Shown: positions 16,949 to 27,416, counted from the first letter of the stretch. The stretch: DNA of 64,000 nucleotides from Nitrosospira sp. NpAV (GCF_000832065.1 NZ_JXQM01000003.1:62001-126000); one strand, 5' to 3'. The notes: generated by a model from the sequence alone, not told the origin. Numbers and translations are program-made.

Positions 16949-17270
16949 GTTGGATTTCCGGAATGAGGAAGTCCGAAGTAAAGCAACTGATTGAATCAGC
17001 CACCACCCGCGGACGGCATCATCTCCCGCCGCGATGAGACTGCCAGGAGCCGGCTTTATCGTGTGGGGTCTTAGCAATTACTACGGGATGAAATAGCGAT
17101 CCGGGGTATCCCCAAAAAGGGGACATAAACACCTGGACCGATCTTGTCTTTCAGCGCGCCGATTCATGGCAGCAGCCCATCAACGATCCGTATCTGGATT
17201 TTTTATTTCTTTGGACCGGCAAACAGGATAAAACCCAGGACAATATCAACAGTAACCGGTCCCGGTGTCA
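16949..17270. other. Gene-poor stretch with possible coding debris
   Basis: 322 bases. An open + frame from 17092 (after a TGA) reads protein-like text such as GDINTWTDLVFQRADSW and DPYLDFLFLWTGKQD but has no start and runs into the antisense of the next gene. It may be the tail of a decayed gene; I cannot name it. Confidence 0.3.
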
Positions 17271-17672
17271 TTACATCACTATTACAAAACCAATAATGAG
17301 ACCAAAAATGACCCTCGCCAGCATATTATCTTTTAACCAGTTGTCGACGTTCTTCATGAAAACAGAACGATTCTTCTCCATGATTGCCGGGTTGAAGACT
17401 TTATCCGGCCACCCACTTTCAGGCTGTGGGTTTTCATCGGGTTTTCCGAACTTCCTCATCAGAAAACGGGATAACCGCTCGGCAACCCAACCAGATCCAT
17501 ATAACGACGCTGCAATAATAAGACAGTAAGGCAAGGCAACAAAGAATTTTATGGACTTATCGTGATATTTCTCCATTAAAGGAAAACCATATTCATTTAA
17601 TGAAATACCGATCACCCATAGGATGGGGAGAAAAAGGCAAACCATCGAAACATGAAAAAGCAATTGCTTCAT
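17271..17672 (-). CDS. Hypothetical membrane protein (133 aa)
   Basis: 133 residues with three hydrophobic segments: about 5-24 (HVSMVCLFLPILWVIGISL), 43-60 (FVALPYCLIIAASLYGSG) and the extreme C-terminus (ARVIFGLIIGFVIVM). The middle is polar (FGKPDENPQPESGWPDK). AGGAGAG lies just before the ATG at 17672, supporting expression. No family recognised. Confidence 0.65.
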   Translation of the reverse strand: MKQLLFHVSMVCLFLPILWVIGISLNEYGFPLMEKYHDKSIKFFVALPYCLIIAASLYGSGWVAERLSRFLMRKFGKPDENPQPESGWPDKVFNPAIMEKNRSVFMKNVDNWLKDNMLARVIFGLIIGFVIVM

Positions 17673-18313
17673 AGTATCTCTCCTTTAAACCAACATGAGA
17701 TAAGCACCTGGTAGTTGCCTAAAGAACAGCCTAGTAGGGCAGCCAAACTCGTACATCTCTTTCCCCTATTTATGAAATGCATAGAACCCCTTCTGCTATG
17801 CACTCATGGTGAACAGACTGCCACACCGGATGTTAAGAAGATGTCACATAGATGTGATTAATTTGTGAAAATTTTGAATTTAGCGCGGCAGGATATGCCG
17901 GCAAAAAATGCAGTCGTCAAGCAGCGGACTTGTAGCGGCAAAGAATGCGCGAATTGATTCCACGGCATATGTTCGATATCGCCATACAAGCCGCCATCGG
18001 CGCACCCCATCATTGTTCGTTGAATCGCCGCGGCAATAAAAGCCGGGAATGGAAAGGTACCGTGACCGGATCTGCATAGTATGATCCGGCGCTCGCGCTG
18101 GAACGCGAATTGTCTGATTAGTGGACCAAGGAAATGAGCACTCTACTCACTGACCCGTGAACAACAATAGAAGAGTCATACCGGCACAGGCCGATATCCA
18201 GTGATGTTAGAAGCAAGCCATTGTTGATTCGGGCTGGATTCCGGGTCAAACCCTCATCTGTCTTGCCGCATCAACAATACAGTAGCGCAGGCTTCATTCG
18301 GAAATCAGCCAAA
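17673..18313. other. 641-base region without intact genes
   Basis: No intact gene. The only recognisable content is a decayed lepA-like fragment near 17.93-18.05 kb, listed separately. Frames further right (e.g. the DPALALERELSD read near 18.1 kb) also look like broken coding text. Confidence 0.5.
17927..18050 (+). pseudogene. Decayed lepA (EF-4) C-terminal fragment
   Basis: From 17945 the + frame reads RELIPRHMFDIAIQAAIG, matching the conserved EF-4/LepA segment (xELIPRQxFDxAIQAAIGxxIIAR). Immediately after, the expected IIAR is found one frame over (ATC ATT GTT CGT) followed by a stop, and upstream the LVxxKM part is also one base out of frame. So this is a frameshifted remnant of a short piece of lepA. 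The working copy must be elsewhere. Confidence 0.65.
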
Positions 18314-18928
18314 TCAGCCGCCAAATGTCCGATCCTGCCTCTTGAACCAGGATAGCGCATGTTCGAAATGCTGGGGATCAAAATCCGGCCAATATTCATC
18401 TCTGACATAAAAATCCGCATAAACCGACTGCACCGGAAGAAAACCGCTCAAGCGGCGCCCTCCTCCCCATCTCACAATGAGATCCAGCCGTGAAACGTCG
18501 TTTGAATGTAGGTTGCCATTTTTAAGCCCCCCCAGGTCCCATTCCCAGCCATAGTTAATGAGCAGATTCACCTTCATGCCCGTCCCCTGGCGCTGCCTAA
18601 ATACTTCCAACGCCTTGGGAAATTGCGCCGAGGTCTCATCGCCAACAACCAGCAGTGCCGCTCCCCGGCGCGCGATTTCAAAAGCAAATGCCACGGATGC
18701 GTCAGTAAATGCAAGCTTCTGAGCATTGGGCCGTTTGGTGTTATCCTGAGTAAAACAATAAATGGAGGCCTCGATGACCCCACGCTCTTTACATATTTCA
18801 TACAACGACAATCCTGGATCAATGCCATAAGCATACCCGCGCTCCTTGGGCAAGCCTTGATCCTGAGCCCAGCGTCGATTTCCGTCCGGAATAAAACCAA
18901 TATGACGCGGAAAGCTATTTCTTGCCAT
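18314..18928 (-). CDS. Divergent cis-prenyltransferase (UppS family)
   Basis: 204 residues, shorter than standard undecaprenyl diphosphate synthase (about 250). The catalytic segment [14 protein letters not shown] is intact with Asp at residue 15, as is the closing [13 protein letters not shown]. However the family's GHxxG is GYAYG, and the IPP-binding RTGGExRLSNF is here [11 protein letters not shown], lacking the Glu. It may make a shorter or unusual prenyl chain. It overlaps the end of ppsA by 14 bases on the same strand, so the two are translated from one message. The true uppS is presumably elsewhere. Confidence 0.82.
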   Translation of the reverse strand: MARNSFPRHIGFIPDGNRRWAQDQGLPKERGYAYGIDPGLSLYEICKERGVIEASIYCFTQDNTKRPNAQKLAFTDASVAFAFEIARRGAALLVVGDETSAQFPKALEVFRQRQGTGMKVNLLINYGWEWDLGGLKNGNLHSNDVSRLDLIVRWGGGRRLSGFLPVQSVYADFYVRDEYWPDFDPQHFEHALSWFKRQDRTFGG

Positions 18929-21368
18929 GGTGACCCTTGATAGACGTAATCTGGAGTGACATGGCTTCGCTCTGACGCGACGCCAGATTCTTTGCTTCTT
19001 CAGCCAAATACAACCAGGTTTCCACTACGGTATCGGGATTGAGCGACAGGCTCTCGATACCTTCTTTCATAAGCCATTGCGCCAGGTCAGGATGATCAGA
19101 GGGGCCCTGGCCACAAATCCCGACGTATTTGCCCGCTTTAAGACATGCCTGAATCGCAAGACGCAGCAAGGTTTTCACCGCGGGGTCGCGTTCATCGAAG
19201 GATTCGGCAATCAGACTGGAATCGCGATCCAGCCCAAGAGTGAGTTGGGTAAGGTCGTTGGACCCAATGGAAAAACCATCGAAATACTCCAGGAATTGAT
19301 TTGCCAGCAGCGCATTGGACGGGATTTCACACATCATGATCAACCGCAATCCGTTCTCGCCCCGTTTCAGGCCATTCGCCGCCAGCGACTCTACCACGCG
19401 CCTGGCTTCGGTCACCGTTCGCACAAAGGGGATCATGATTTCCACATTGGTGAGCCCCATTTTGTCGCGCACTTCTTTCAATGCCCGGCATTCCAGCTCG
19501 AAACAATCACGGAAATTTTCCGCGATGTAGCGCGAAGCACCCCGAAAGCCCAGCATCGGGTTCTCTTCCTTGGGCTCATATCGCTGTCCGCCAATGAGGC
19601 TGGAGTATTCGTTGGACTTGAAATCCGACATGCGCACAATCACCGGCTTAGGGAAAAATGCGGCACCCAGCGTCGCAATACCTTCGGTTAACTTCTCTAC
19701 ATAGAAGCTGACCGGATCACGATAACCCACGCATTGGTTTTCCACTTCCTTTTTCAAGTCCGGCGGGATATCAGGGTAATCCAGAACCGCCTTGGGATGT
19801 ACCCCAATCATGCGGGCAATGATGAATTCCAGCCGCGCCAGTCCCACGCCATGGTTGGGTATACGCTGGAAATCGAACGCCAGCTCCGGATTACCAACAT
19901 TCATGGTGATCTTGACCGGTGGCGTTGGCATCTGATCCAGCGCAAGATCAATCACTTCGGTTTCCAGAATGCCACGGTATATATTACCGGTATCGCCTTC
20001 CGTGCAGGATACCGTGACCATTTGATTTTCAGATAAGGCACTGGTGGCATCACCACAGCCCACCACCGCCGGAATACCCAGTTCACGCGCAACGATGGCG
20101 GCATGACAGGTACGGCCACCGCGATTGGTGACGATGGCGGCAGCGCGTTTCATTACCGGCTCCCAATCGGGATCGGTCATGTCGGTCACCAATACGTCAC
20201 CGGCCCGCACCCGTGACATTTCTGCGGCATTCAAAATCAGGCGCACAGGTCCGCTGCCTATTTTCTGACCGATGGCGCGCCCCGATATCAACACCTCCGA
20301 TTTGGCTTTCAAACGATAGCGCCGCAACATCTCCCCGCCGGCTCGGGCTTGCACCGTCTCGGGGCGTGCCTGCAGGATATAGAGCTTACCGTCTATGCCG
20401 TCCTTGCCCCATTCGATATCCATCGGCCTTCGATAATGCCGCTCAATGACAAGTGCATGACGGGCCAATTCCTCCACATCTGTATCGGTAATGGAAAACC
20501 GCCTGCGCTCGGCTTCGTCCACATCCAGCGTTTCCACCGGGCTGCCGGCCTCGCGACTGGCGGAAAATTGCATCTTGATAAGCTTGGAACCGAGATTTCG
20601 CCGGAGGATCGCGGGTTTTCCCTGCTCCAGTGCAGGCTTGTAAACATAGAATTCGTCGGGATTAACCGCACCCTGCACGATGGTTTCTCCCAGACCATAG
20701 GACGCTGTGATGAGGACCACCTGGTCAAATCCCGATTCGGTATCCAATGTAAATATTACGCCGGAAGTGCCGATGTCGCTACGTACCATGCGTTGCACTC
20801 CCGCGGATAGCGCTACTTCGGAATGAGTGAAACCCTTGTGGACACGATAGGAAATGGCACGATCATTGTAGAGCGAAGCAAATACATTCTTGATCGCTAT
20901 CAGTAATTTATCCAACCCTTGAATATTAAGAAAAGTCTCCTGCTGCCCCGCGAAGGAAGCGTCAGGCAAATCTTCGGCGGTTGCGGAAGAACGCACCGCC
21001 ACGGAGACATCGCGGGTCCCTGTGTCCTGCAACATTTTCTCATAAGCGATGGATATCTCCTTCTCCAGCCGTGCCGGCAATGGCGTTTCCACTATCCAGG
21101 CACGAATTTGCGCACCGGTTGCTGCTAGCGCCCCCACATCTCCGGCGTCCAAAGTTGCAAGGGCATTCTCGATACGCTGTGCGAGACCCCCATGGGCAAG
21201 AAAATCGCGATAAGCATGAGCGGTCGTTGCAAAACCCGCGGGAACCCGCACACCCGCGCGAGACAATTGGTTGATCATTTCTCCCAGCGAGGCATTCTTG
21301 CCGCCCACGCTACTGACATCGACCATGCGCAGCTCGTCGAACCAGGCTACGTATCGTGAATCGTTCAT
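18915..21368 (-). CDS. ppsA: Phosphoenolpyruvate synthase
   Basis: 817 residues from ATG 21368, close to the usual ~800. It converts pyruvate, ATP and water to PEP, AMP and phosphate for gluconeogenesis. Seen in order: N-terminal ATP-grasp ([38 protein letters not shown]), the swivelling phosphohistidine domain [17 protein letters not shown], and the C-terminal PEP-binding barrel with [18 protein letters not shown] lies five bases before ATG 21368, better than the GTG at 21374. The gene for its regulator ppsR is divergent, 108 bases away. Confidence 0.97.
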   Translation of the reverse strand: MNDSRYVAWFDELRMVDVSSVGGKNASLGEMINQLSRAGVRVPAGFATTAHAYRDFLAHGGLAQRIENALATLDAGDVGALAATGAQIRAWIVETPLPARLEKEISIAYEKMLQDTGTRDVSVAVRSSATAEDLPDASFAGQQETFLNIQGLDKLLIAIKNVFASLYNDRAISYRVHKGFTHSEVALSAGVQRMVRSDIGTSGVIFTLDTESGFDQVVLITASYGLGETIVQGAVNPDEFYVYKPALEQGKPAILRRNLGSKLIKMQFSASREAGSPVETLDVDEAERRRFSITDTDVEELARHALVIERHYRRPMDIEWGKDGIDGKLYILQARPETVQARAGGEMLRRYRLKAKSEVLISGRAIGQKIGSGPVRLILNAAEMSRVRAGDVLVTDMTDPDWEPVMKRAAAIVTNRGGRTCHAAIVARELGIPAVVGCGDATSALSENQMVTVSCTEGDTGNIYRGILETEVIDLALDQMPTPPVKITMNVGNPELAFDFQRIPNHGVGLARLEFIIARMIGVHPKAVLDYPDIPPDLKKEVENQCVGYRDPVSFYVEKLTEGIATLGAAFFPKPVIVRMSDFKSNEYSSLIGGQRYEPKEENPMLGFRGASRYIAENFRDCFELECRALKEVRDKMGLTNVEIMIPFVRTVTEARRVVESLAANGLKRGENGLRLIMMCEIPSNALLANQFLEYFDGFSIGSNDLTQLTLGLDRDSSLIAESFDERDPAVKTLLRLAIQACLKAGKYVGICGQGPSDHPDLAQWLMKEGIESLSLNPDTVVETWLYLAEEAKNLASRQSEAMSLQITSIKGHHGKK

Positions 21369-21476
21369 TTTCACTCCCGTTGACGCATGCTGCAGGATCG
21401 TATCTAAGCTGGATTGTGTTACAGGCTAAAACGCGATATTTTGATCGCAGTCAACATTATTGGCGCATTACTACAA

Positions 21477-22316
21477 ATGTCAACCACAGCGGGGGCACCC
21501 CGGCGCAGCGCGTTCTTCCTTTCCGACCGGACGGGTATTACTATCGAAATGCTGGGGCATAGCCTGTTAAGGCAATTTGAAAACCTGTCTTTTGCCGAAG
21601 TCACCCTGCCGTATCTCGATACCGCCGAGAAAGCCACAGCCGCCGTGATAAAGATCAACGACTGTGCCATCGTGGACGGGGTGCGTCCCTTGATATTCAG
21701 CACGTTTGTGAATCCCGAGATTCGGTCTATCCTAGATTCTGCCAATGCCTTCCATCTGGATTGCTTTAATATTTTCATTAGTTCGCTGGAAGCCGAGCTG
21801 GGCACACATTCATCGCGTACCGTGGGGCGCTCCCATCGAGTGGACACCGGGACGGATTACGGCCAACGTATCGAGGCGGTCAGATATACCCTGGAGCACG
21901 ACGACGGCATCTCCCATCGAAATTGGCAACAAGCCGGCATCATTCTGATAGGTGTCTCCCGCAGCGGCAAGACGCCTACCTGCCTGTATCTCGCGCTGCA
22001 ATACGGTATCCGTGCCGCCAATTACCCTCTTACACCCGATGATTTTCGCTACCGGCGGCTACCAGCGGAGCTCGATAACCTACGCGACAAGCTGTTTGGC
22101 TTTACCACCGATCCGGTACGGTTGCACCAGATACGTAACGAACGCAAACCGGGCAGCGGCTATGCGTCTCTCAAGAATTGCGAATATGAAGTGCGGGAGG
22201 CTGAAGCGTTGATGCGCCAGGAGGGAATCCCTTACCTCGATGCCACCAACAAATCCATTGAGGAGCTGGCAACGGCTGTCCTGCATCAGGCAAAACTGGG
22301 GCGCAGAATTTACTAA
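21477..22316 (+). CDS. ppsR: PEP synthase regulatory protein (kinase/pyrophosphorylase)
   Basis: 279 residues from ATG 21477, the same length as E. coli PpsR (277). It reversibly phosphorylates and inactivates PEP synthase using ADP. The start [21 protein letters not shown] and the P-loop-like [19 protein letters not shown] (near residue 160) are both diagnostic of the DUF299 family. Divergent from ppsA, so a shared regulatory region lies between 21369 and 21476. Confidence 0.95.
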   Translation: MSTTAGAPRRSAFFLSDRTGITIEMLGHSLLRQFENLSFAEVTLPYLDTAEKATAAVIKINDCAIVDGVRPLIFSTFVNPEIRSILDSANAFHLDCFNIFISSLEAELGTHSSRTVGRSHRVDTGTDYGQRIEAVRYTLEHDDGISHRNWQQAGIILIGVSRSGKTPTCLYLALQYGIRAANYPLTPDDFRYRRLPAELDNLRDKLFGFTTDPVRLHQIRNERKPGSGYASLKNCEYEVREAEALMRQEGIPYLDATNKSIEELATAVLHQAKLGRRIY

Positions 22317-22489
22317 TGCGATATTTCGATGGTACGGGGGCGGGTTGTAACGGGAAAGAGGGACGAAAAGTCTTTGTCAATCAGCCTAAATCAGAGGGTG
22401 GGACGGGGTGGCACGTGCGGTTTTTGAGAGGCGGGAAATTAGGACCACGGGCTTTACTGAAAATGAGCGATCTAACTGCCCACCCCGGG

Positions 22490-23104
22490 CTAGAGCCAAC
22501 TCGCTCCATTATCGTAGCGATGTTTTGCCAGCAGCAATTTCACATCAGCATCTTCCAAAACCTGATTTGAGGAATCCTTCGAAGGTTTATCATCGGGATA
22601 CAAATCAGAAAATGCGATGATCGACATCGCCGCCAGCTCCCATTCTCGCCTCGCAAATTCACACTCGGTATCCTCCCTGAGTTCCTGATTGGCATATACC
22701 GATCTGGGTCTGTCCACTCTCAGGCTCATGTGATAAAGAGCATACCCGGCTGTAAACATCACCGTACCGGCCACAAATAATTCCTCGAAGAAATAGACCG
22801 TTCCCAGGAAAAACGATGTCAGATACAGAATTACGCTGTTGCGCTGTTTTTTCCAGGAAGTGACTGGATAGGCGAAGGCCATCCAGTATTTAATAATATA
22901 GCTGGCCAGATCTTCCGCATTATTCCATTTTCCATCCAGCGTTCTTCTTATTGCGGTTCGGGGAATATCCGGCCTCCCGATCAATGCATGCGGTGCGACT
23001 ACAATTGCATATAGTATTGGCAGGACAGCACCCCAATAAATCGCGTTCATATGGTTCAGTGAAAACGAAGCAAAAATTGCAACAATATTGATGATGAAGA
23101 TCAT
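22490..23104 (-). CDS. Hypothetical membrane protein (204 aa)
   Basis: 204 residues. Hydrophobic segments at about 3-17, 22-40, and 90-125 (NSVILYLTSFFLGTVYFFEELFVAGTVMFTAGYALYHM as a pair) suggest four membrane helices, with a long acidic cytoplasmic tail (DLYPDDKPSKDSSNQ). The bundle lies between ppsR and the universal stress protein. No family recognised. Confidence 0.6.
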   Translation of the reverse strand: MIFIINIVAIFASFSLNHMNAIYWGAVLPILYAIVVAPHALIGRPDIPRTAIRRTLDGKWNNAEDLASYIIKYWMAFAYPVTSWKKQRNSVILYLTSFFLGTVYFFEELFVAGTVMFTAGYALYHMSLRVDRPRSVYANQELREDTECEFARREWELAAMSIIAFSDLYPDDKPSKDSSNQVLEDADVKLLLAKHRYDNGASWL

Positions 23105-23300
23105 GATTTATGGGCGCTATTTAAACCATGGTAACAATACAAGGTACGCCAATCCATTCGCAAATCCCCCTCACCTTCGTTTCCCGATCCGGTCAAATAT
23201 CTGGATCAGAATACTCTGAGAGGATCCTGCAACAGGTTGCCGGCAAATCCGAAGACCTATCCAGAAGTTCCATACGAAATGGCCATTTATTTACGGGCAT

Positions 23301-24197
23301 TTACGGGTTGACTATCAAGACGTCGCAGGGTGTCTCGTAGAGAACATGCTTGGTGACAGACCCGAACAGCGCTTCGTCCAGTTCCGTTTCTCCACGCTTA
23401 CCGATGACAATCAGATCGGCATCGAGAGATCGCGCTTTGTCCCGAATCATGTCAGGCGGGAAACCATGCTCGACAACGGAAATCACGCGGGTATCACCCG
23501 GGGCGCAATAGGCGATAATATTCTCCATGTTGTGATGGACACGGCTAAGCGCCCTGGAGCGGTAGAGTTCAATTGCTTCCTTGTTTTCGTCACCGTGCAG
23601 CATCTCACCAAATGGCTCAACGGCATGCAGCACGTGAATGGAAGCCTCTATCGGCGCTATTCCGGCGGGGATGACTTTCAACGCCATCTGTAGCGCGAAT
23701 CGTGAAGGGGGTGAGAAATCCACCGGCACTAATATGCGACGATATCGGTCCGTGGCTTCCTGTTTTACGATCAGCAATGGATGATGACCTTTTCTGAGGG
23801 TTTTTGATGCAGTAGTACCCAAAAAGAATTCCTGAAGAAAGCTTTCGCCCTGATCGCCTATCACGATCAGATCGGCATGATGGGATTCAGCATAGTGATT
23901 GATCTCAATATGGGCCCTCCCGATTGCAACGTGATGCCTGACGTCCAGCCCCTCACCGGCCAGCGTTTCAGCCCTCTTTTGCAGTATCGCCTTGGCTTGA
24001 TTGTAGAGCCTCTGTTCCATTTCCAGCGGAGTATCCGTCATCAAACGCTTGAAGGCTTCAATTGGAAACGACGGAAGAACATGCAATAAATACAATATCG
24101 CCTCGTGTCCGGCTGCCAGCTTCGCCGCACGCTGCACCGCCTGATCGGCCCGGGGAGAAAAATCCGTGGCGACGAGAATGCGTTGAATTTTTTCCAC
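23301..24197 (-). CDS. Double-domain universal stress protein
   Basis: 298 residues from GTG 24197 (VEKIQRILVATDFSP), with GAGGAA eight bases before; a GTG 33 bases upstream is also possible. Two UspA domains in tandem (about 1-150 and 155-298), each starting RILVxxDFSP and each ending with the ATP-binding GxxGx9G(S/T) signature: GDQGESFLQEFFLGT and GKRGETELDEALFGS. Likely a nucleotide-binding stress protein. It is 61 bases downstream of the GGDEF gene on the same strand and may share its transcript. Confidence 0.93.
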   Translation of the reverse strand: MEKIQRILVATDFSPRADQAVQRAAKLAAGHEAILYLLHVLPSFPIEAFKRLMTDTPLEMEQRLYNQAKAILQKRAETLAGEGLDVRHHVAIGRAHIEINHYAESHHADLIVIGDQGESFLQEFFLGTTASKTLRKGHHPLLIVKQEATDRYRRILVPVDFSPPSRFALQMALKVIPAGIAPIEASIHVLHAVEPFGEMLHGDENKEAIELYRSRALSRVHHNMENIIAYCAPGDTRVISVVEHGFPPDMIRDKARSLDADLIVIGKRGETELDEALFGSVTKHVLYETPCDVLIVNP

Positions 24198-24257
24198 TAT
24201 ATAGGTTCCTCGCAATAGGGCCTGGCGCACTCTTGTGGCGCCAGCAGCCAGCCGGAC

Positions 24258-25160
24258 TTAGAGAATCGGGGTGAAAAAGATACAACCGGCTTTTTTGCCT
24301 TTCGCCCGATACATGGCGGCATCAGCATTCGCCACCAGTTCCTGGGCGGTACTTCCATCATCAGGGTACACCGCAATACCAATACTGGGCTCAATGATCA
24401 GTCTCAAATCATCGATAAGCAAAACTTGCGAAATTCGATCGAACACGTTACGCGCGATTCGTTGAATATTCCCGGTGCTCTGGGGGTTTACCAATAAATA
24501 AAGAAATTCGTCCCCGCCATAACGACAGACGGTGTCCTCACCGCGAACCCGTTCGTACAATCGCTGCGCCACAACCTGTAAGACTCTGTCACCTATGGCA
24601 TGGCCATGCGTATCGTTAATTTTCTTAAAACCATCCAGATCAATGAACATCACCGCCAATATCCAGTTGCACCGCTTGGCAAGGGCAATCGCCTGGTCGA
24701 GGCGATCGTCGAATAGCTCACGATTGGGAATTCCTGTGACAAAATCGCGCAATGTACGTTGTTTTGCCTCCCCCACCACCTCCTGCGCAATCGCCAGCAC
24801 ATCTTGCGGATCGGATAAAACATTTTGGGCAGTGGACAGCTCTTGCAGCGTTTCGATCAACTCCCGATTGAGCTTATTGCGGTCATCGATTTCCTGCGCC
24901 AGAACATCATTGACTTCATTAAGCTCGCCAGCGCACTCGTGCACTTTATCTTCCACACTTTCGCTTTGTGCAAGCGCTTTCTCCGCCTGACACAATGTAA
25001 TACCGGCCGCCATCTCCTTCTTTATGGTTTCGTTAACGGTAGATAGCTCATCGGCACACTTCTCCACCTTATCCTTCACCTCCTGGCTTTTTTCAAGTGC
25101 CTTTTCCAGCAACGGAGGATTATTAATCAATGTTGGCGATGGGTCATGATCTGAGGTCAT
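24258..25160 (-). CDS. Diguanylate cyclase with duplicated coiled-coil N-terminus
   Basis: 300 residues. The GGDEF domain (about 135-298) has an intact YGGDEF (residues 214-219) and an I-site RGED (206-209), so it should make cyclic-di-GMP and be product-inhibited. The N-terminal 110 residues are coiled coil made of two diverged copies of one unit (LEKALEKSQEVKDKVEKCADEL and EKALAQSESVEDKVHECAGEL are given in part: VKDKVEKCADEL, VEDKVHECAGEL), each with one conserved Cys. No membrane or classical sensor domain. The Cys pair could sense redox or drive dimerisation, which is a guess. Confidence 0.9.
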   Translation of the reverse strand: MTSDHDPSPTLINNPPLLEKALEKSQEVKDKVEKCADELSTVNETIKKEMAAGITLCQAEKALAQSESVEDKVHECAGELNEVNDVLAQEIDDRNKLNRELIETLQELSTAQNVLSDPQDVLAIAQEVVGEAKQRTLRDFVTGIPNRELFDDRLDQAIALAKRCNWILAVMFIDLDGFKKINDTHGHAIGDRVLQVVAQRLYERVRGEDTVCRYGGDEFLYLLVNPQSTGNIQRIARNVFDRISQVLLIDDLRLIIEPSIGIAVYPDDGSTAQELVANADAAMYRAKGKKAGCIFFTPIL

Positions 25161-25210
25161 TTATTGAATTACCAATAGAAGTATGATCTGTGCGTAACGC
25201 GTCAAAGGCG

Positions 25211-26224
25211 CTAGCGACTCGCCGGACTTAAAGTAGTCCCTTCCAGAAAGGGCTCGCCTGTTTCCAGCGTCAAAAGATTGCTTGTTGTCACATGAGCGAT
25301 CTCGGTAAGCGCCTCATGTGTCAGGAATCCTTGATGCGAAGTAACAAGTACCTTGGGGGAAGTCAGCAAGCGCGAGAGCTCATCATCGTGCAATATCCCG
25401 CCGGAAAGGTTTTCAAAGAAAATACCGGCCTCTTTCTCGTAAACATCCAGCGCAACGCCGCCGAGATGGTCATTCTTGAGTGCCGCGAGGAGAGCGCTGG
25501 TATCGATGAGTTTGCCGCGGCTGGTGTTAATAAGGTACGAACCGGCCTTCATCCGTGAAAGCGTCTGTTCGTTAAGCATGTATAACGTATCCGGTGTAAG
25601 CGGCACATGTAGCGTGAGAATATCGCTTGTGGTGAGCACGGTATCGAAATCGGCATAAGTCACGCCATGTTCTTTCGCCCAGTCAACCGATGGAAGCAAA
25701 TCACAGGCTATCACCCTGGCTTCAAAGCCCCGGAAAATCTGCGCCACGATCCGTCCGATCCTGCCAGCACCAATAATGCCTACCGTTTTTCCGCAAATAT
25801 CAAAACCGACGAAACCATTGAGCGAGAAATTATGCTCGCGGGTGCGATTGTAAGCATGGTGTATTTTACGATTGAGCGTCAACAGCAATCCGATGGTATG
25901 CTCAGCAATGGCATGAGGCGAGTAGGCGGGAACATAAGTCACAACAAGACCGAGTTTCCTGGCCACATCGATATCCACGTTATCAAAACCTGCGCATCGC
26001 AAGGCAATGAGCCGCACTCCCGCGCGGTGCAAGACTTCAAGACAAGGACGGGTCAAACGGTCATTAACGAAAATACAGACCGCTTGCGCGCCCGCCGCCG
26101 TGTCTGCCGTTTCCTCGACCAAACGAAATTCATGAAATCGAGGACGCAGCCGTCCAGCCCCCGGTGCCCGCTCGAAATATTGACGGTCATAAGGCTTGGC
26201 ATCGTAAAAAGCAACGGTAGTCAT
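25211..26224 (-). CDS. ldhA: D-lactate dehydrogenase (D-2-hydroxyacid dehydrogenase)
   Basis: 337 residues, NAD-dependent D-isomer-specific 2-hydroxyacid dehydrogenase, expected to reduce pyruvate to D-lactate. Visible: substrate-binding LRCAGFDNVD with Arg, nucleotide-binding GIIGAGRIGRIVAQ, NTSRGKLIDT with the second Arg, and the catalytic His in SHQGFLTHEA. The pattern is the LdhA group rather than phosphoglycerate dehydrogenase. It points to some fermentative or redox-balancing ability. Start ATG 26224. Confidence 0.93.
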   Translation of the reverse strand: MTTVAFYDAKPYDRQYFERAPGAGRLRPRFHEFRLVEETADTAAGAQAVCIFVNDRLTRPCLEVLHRAGVRLIALRCAGFDNVDIDVARKLGLVVTYVPAYSPHAIAEHTIGLLLTLNRKIHHAYNRTREHNFSLNGFVGFDICGKTVGIIGAGRIGRIVAQIFRGFEARVIACDLLPSVDWAKEHGVTYADFDTVLTTSDILTLHVPLTPDTLYMLNEQTLSRMKAGSYLINTSRGKLIDTSALLAALKNDHLGGVALDVYEKEAGIFFENLSGGILHDDELSRLLTSPKVLVTSHQGFLTHEALTEIAHVTTSNLLTLETGEPFLEGTTLSPASR

Positions 26225-26555
26225 AGCATGACTTCAAATAAAAACATCCAAATTTGACTGGAGGCTCGGGGGAAGTCTTTGGATATATCAAGGCTGATTA
26301 TGCAATATATACGAAAGCAAGGAAACTCTTCAAATTGCTTGCGCCGGCGGCGATTGATGAATATCTCTTTTGAACAATAAGTCTGACCGGCGAATAAGAC
26401 GCTACCATTTCCATTAGCTTGATACATCGGGCAGGGGTAGGCATGCTACAAATTCCTCGCGCGCCAAATATCGATTATTTTCATAATACAGTCTCCCATT
26501 CGAATGAATCGATAGTGCTATACTCTCCGCTTCAGCCCTATTTCAGGAGACCTTC
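26225..26555. other. Intergenic region with a candidate promoter
   Basis: 331 bases between ldhA and the Tim44-like gene. A candidate extended -10 (TGCTATACT, 26516-26524) sits 30 bases before the Tim44-like gene. No gene is seen. Confidence 0.45.
26516..26524 (+). promoter_or_regulatory. Extended -10 element upstream of the Tim44-like gene
   Basis: TGCTATACT fits TGnTATAAT with one mismatch. The -35 part is weak. It would drive the Tim44-ubiJ transcript. Confidence 0.4.
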
Positions 26556-27416
26556 ATGAAGAAAATATTGACTCTGCTCACTTTGGCCATTCTTAGCTTC
26601 GGATTGGCCGCCTTTGATGCTGAGGCAAAACGCTTTGGCGGGGGTAAAAGTATTGGCAAGCAACGTGAAGCGGTGAGTCCGCAAGCTGCGCCCAAACCGG
26701 GGCAGGCTCCGTCCGCTGCGCCTGCAGCCGCGGGAGGCAATAAATGGATGGGCCCGCTAGCGGGTTTAGCCGCAGGCGGATTGCTGGCGGCGCTTTTCAT
26801 GGGCGGCGCATTCGAAGGTATCAACATGATGGATGTACTGATGCTGGCTGCGCTGATGGCTGCGGTGTTCTTTGTCGTACGGATGTTGCGCAGGCCGCGG
26901 CAGGAACAGTCTACGCGCCCGATGCAGTTTTCGGGGATGGGAGGGAACACCGGCAATACCAGCGTTCCCCCGGCTAGCCCAGCACCAGCGGCAACCACAG
27001 CAAGTTCAGCCGCACCTGTCCAAACCGGCACCCCCAATATTCCCGCTGATTTTGAGGTGGCGCCGTTTCTACGCAATGCCAAAACCTCATTCATTCGCCT
27101 GCAAGCGGCCAATGATGCGCGTGACGTAAGTGATATCCGGGAATATACCACTCCCGAAATGTTCGCCGAAATAAGCATGCAGATCAACGAGCGCGGCAAT
27201 GAGCCTCAAAGAACCGAGGTGATGGCCATTAACGCGGAATTACTCGAGGTCGTTACCGAGAAAGACCTGGCTATCGCCAGTGTCCGCTTCAATGGGCAGC
27301 TTCGTGAAGCCCCCGGCGGATCACCGGAAGCGTTTGATGAAATATGGCACGTACAGAAAAATCTTAAGGACCCTGAATCCGTCTGGCTGTTGGCGGGAAT
27401 TCAACAGGTTTCCTAG
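26556..27416 (+). CDS. Tim44-like domain membrane protein
   Basis: 286 residues. Signal/anchor at 1-22 (ILTLLTLAILSFGLAAFDAEAK), a Gly/Ala/Pro-rich stretch, two membrane segments near residues 65-110 (WMGPLAGLAAGGLLAALFMGG; VLMLAALMAAVFFVVRML), and a C-terminal Tim44-like domain from about 165 to the end (FEVAPFLRNAKTSFIRLQAA; EIWHVQKNLKDPESVWLLAGIQQ). Function of the bacterial family is not established. Upstream neighbour of ubiJ and ubiB, as in many betaproteobacteria. Confidence 0.88.
   Translation: MKKILTLLTLAILSFGLAAFDAEAKRFGGGKSIGKQREAVSPQAAPKPGQAPSAAPAAAGGNKWMGPLAGLAAGGLLAALFMGGAFEGINMMDVLMLAALMAAVFFVVRMLRRPRQEQSTRPMQFSGMGGNTGNTSVPPASPAPAATTASSAAPVQTGTPNIPADFEVAPFLRNAKTSFIRLQAANDARDVSDIREYTTPEMFAEISMQINERGNEPQRTEVMAINAELLEVVTEKDLAIASVRFNGQLREAPGGSPEAFDEIWHVQKNLKDPESVWLLAGIQQVS

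Noticed and set aside
17945-18080. A short intact gene with the LepA-like text
   Set aside because: The reading frame shifts right after the conserved part and meets a stop, so it is a fragment, not a gene.
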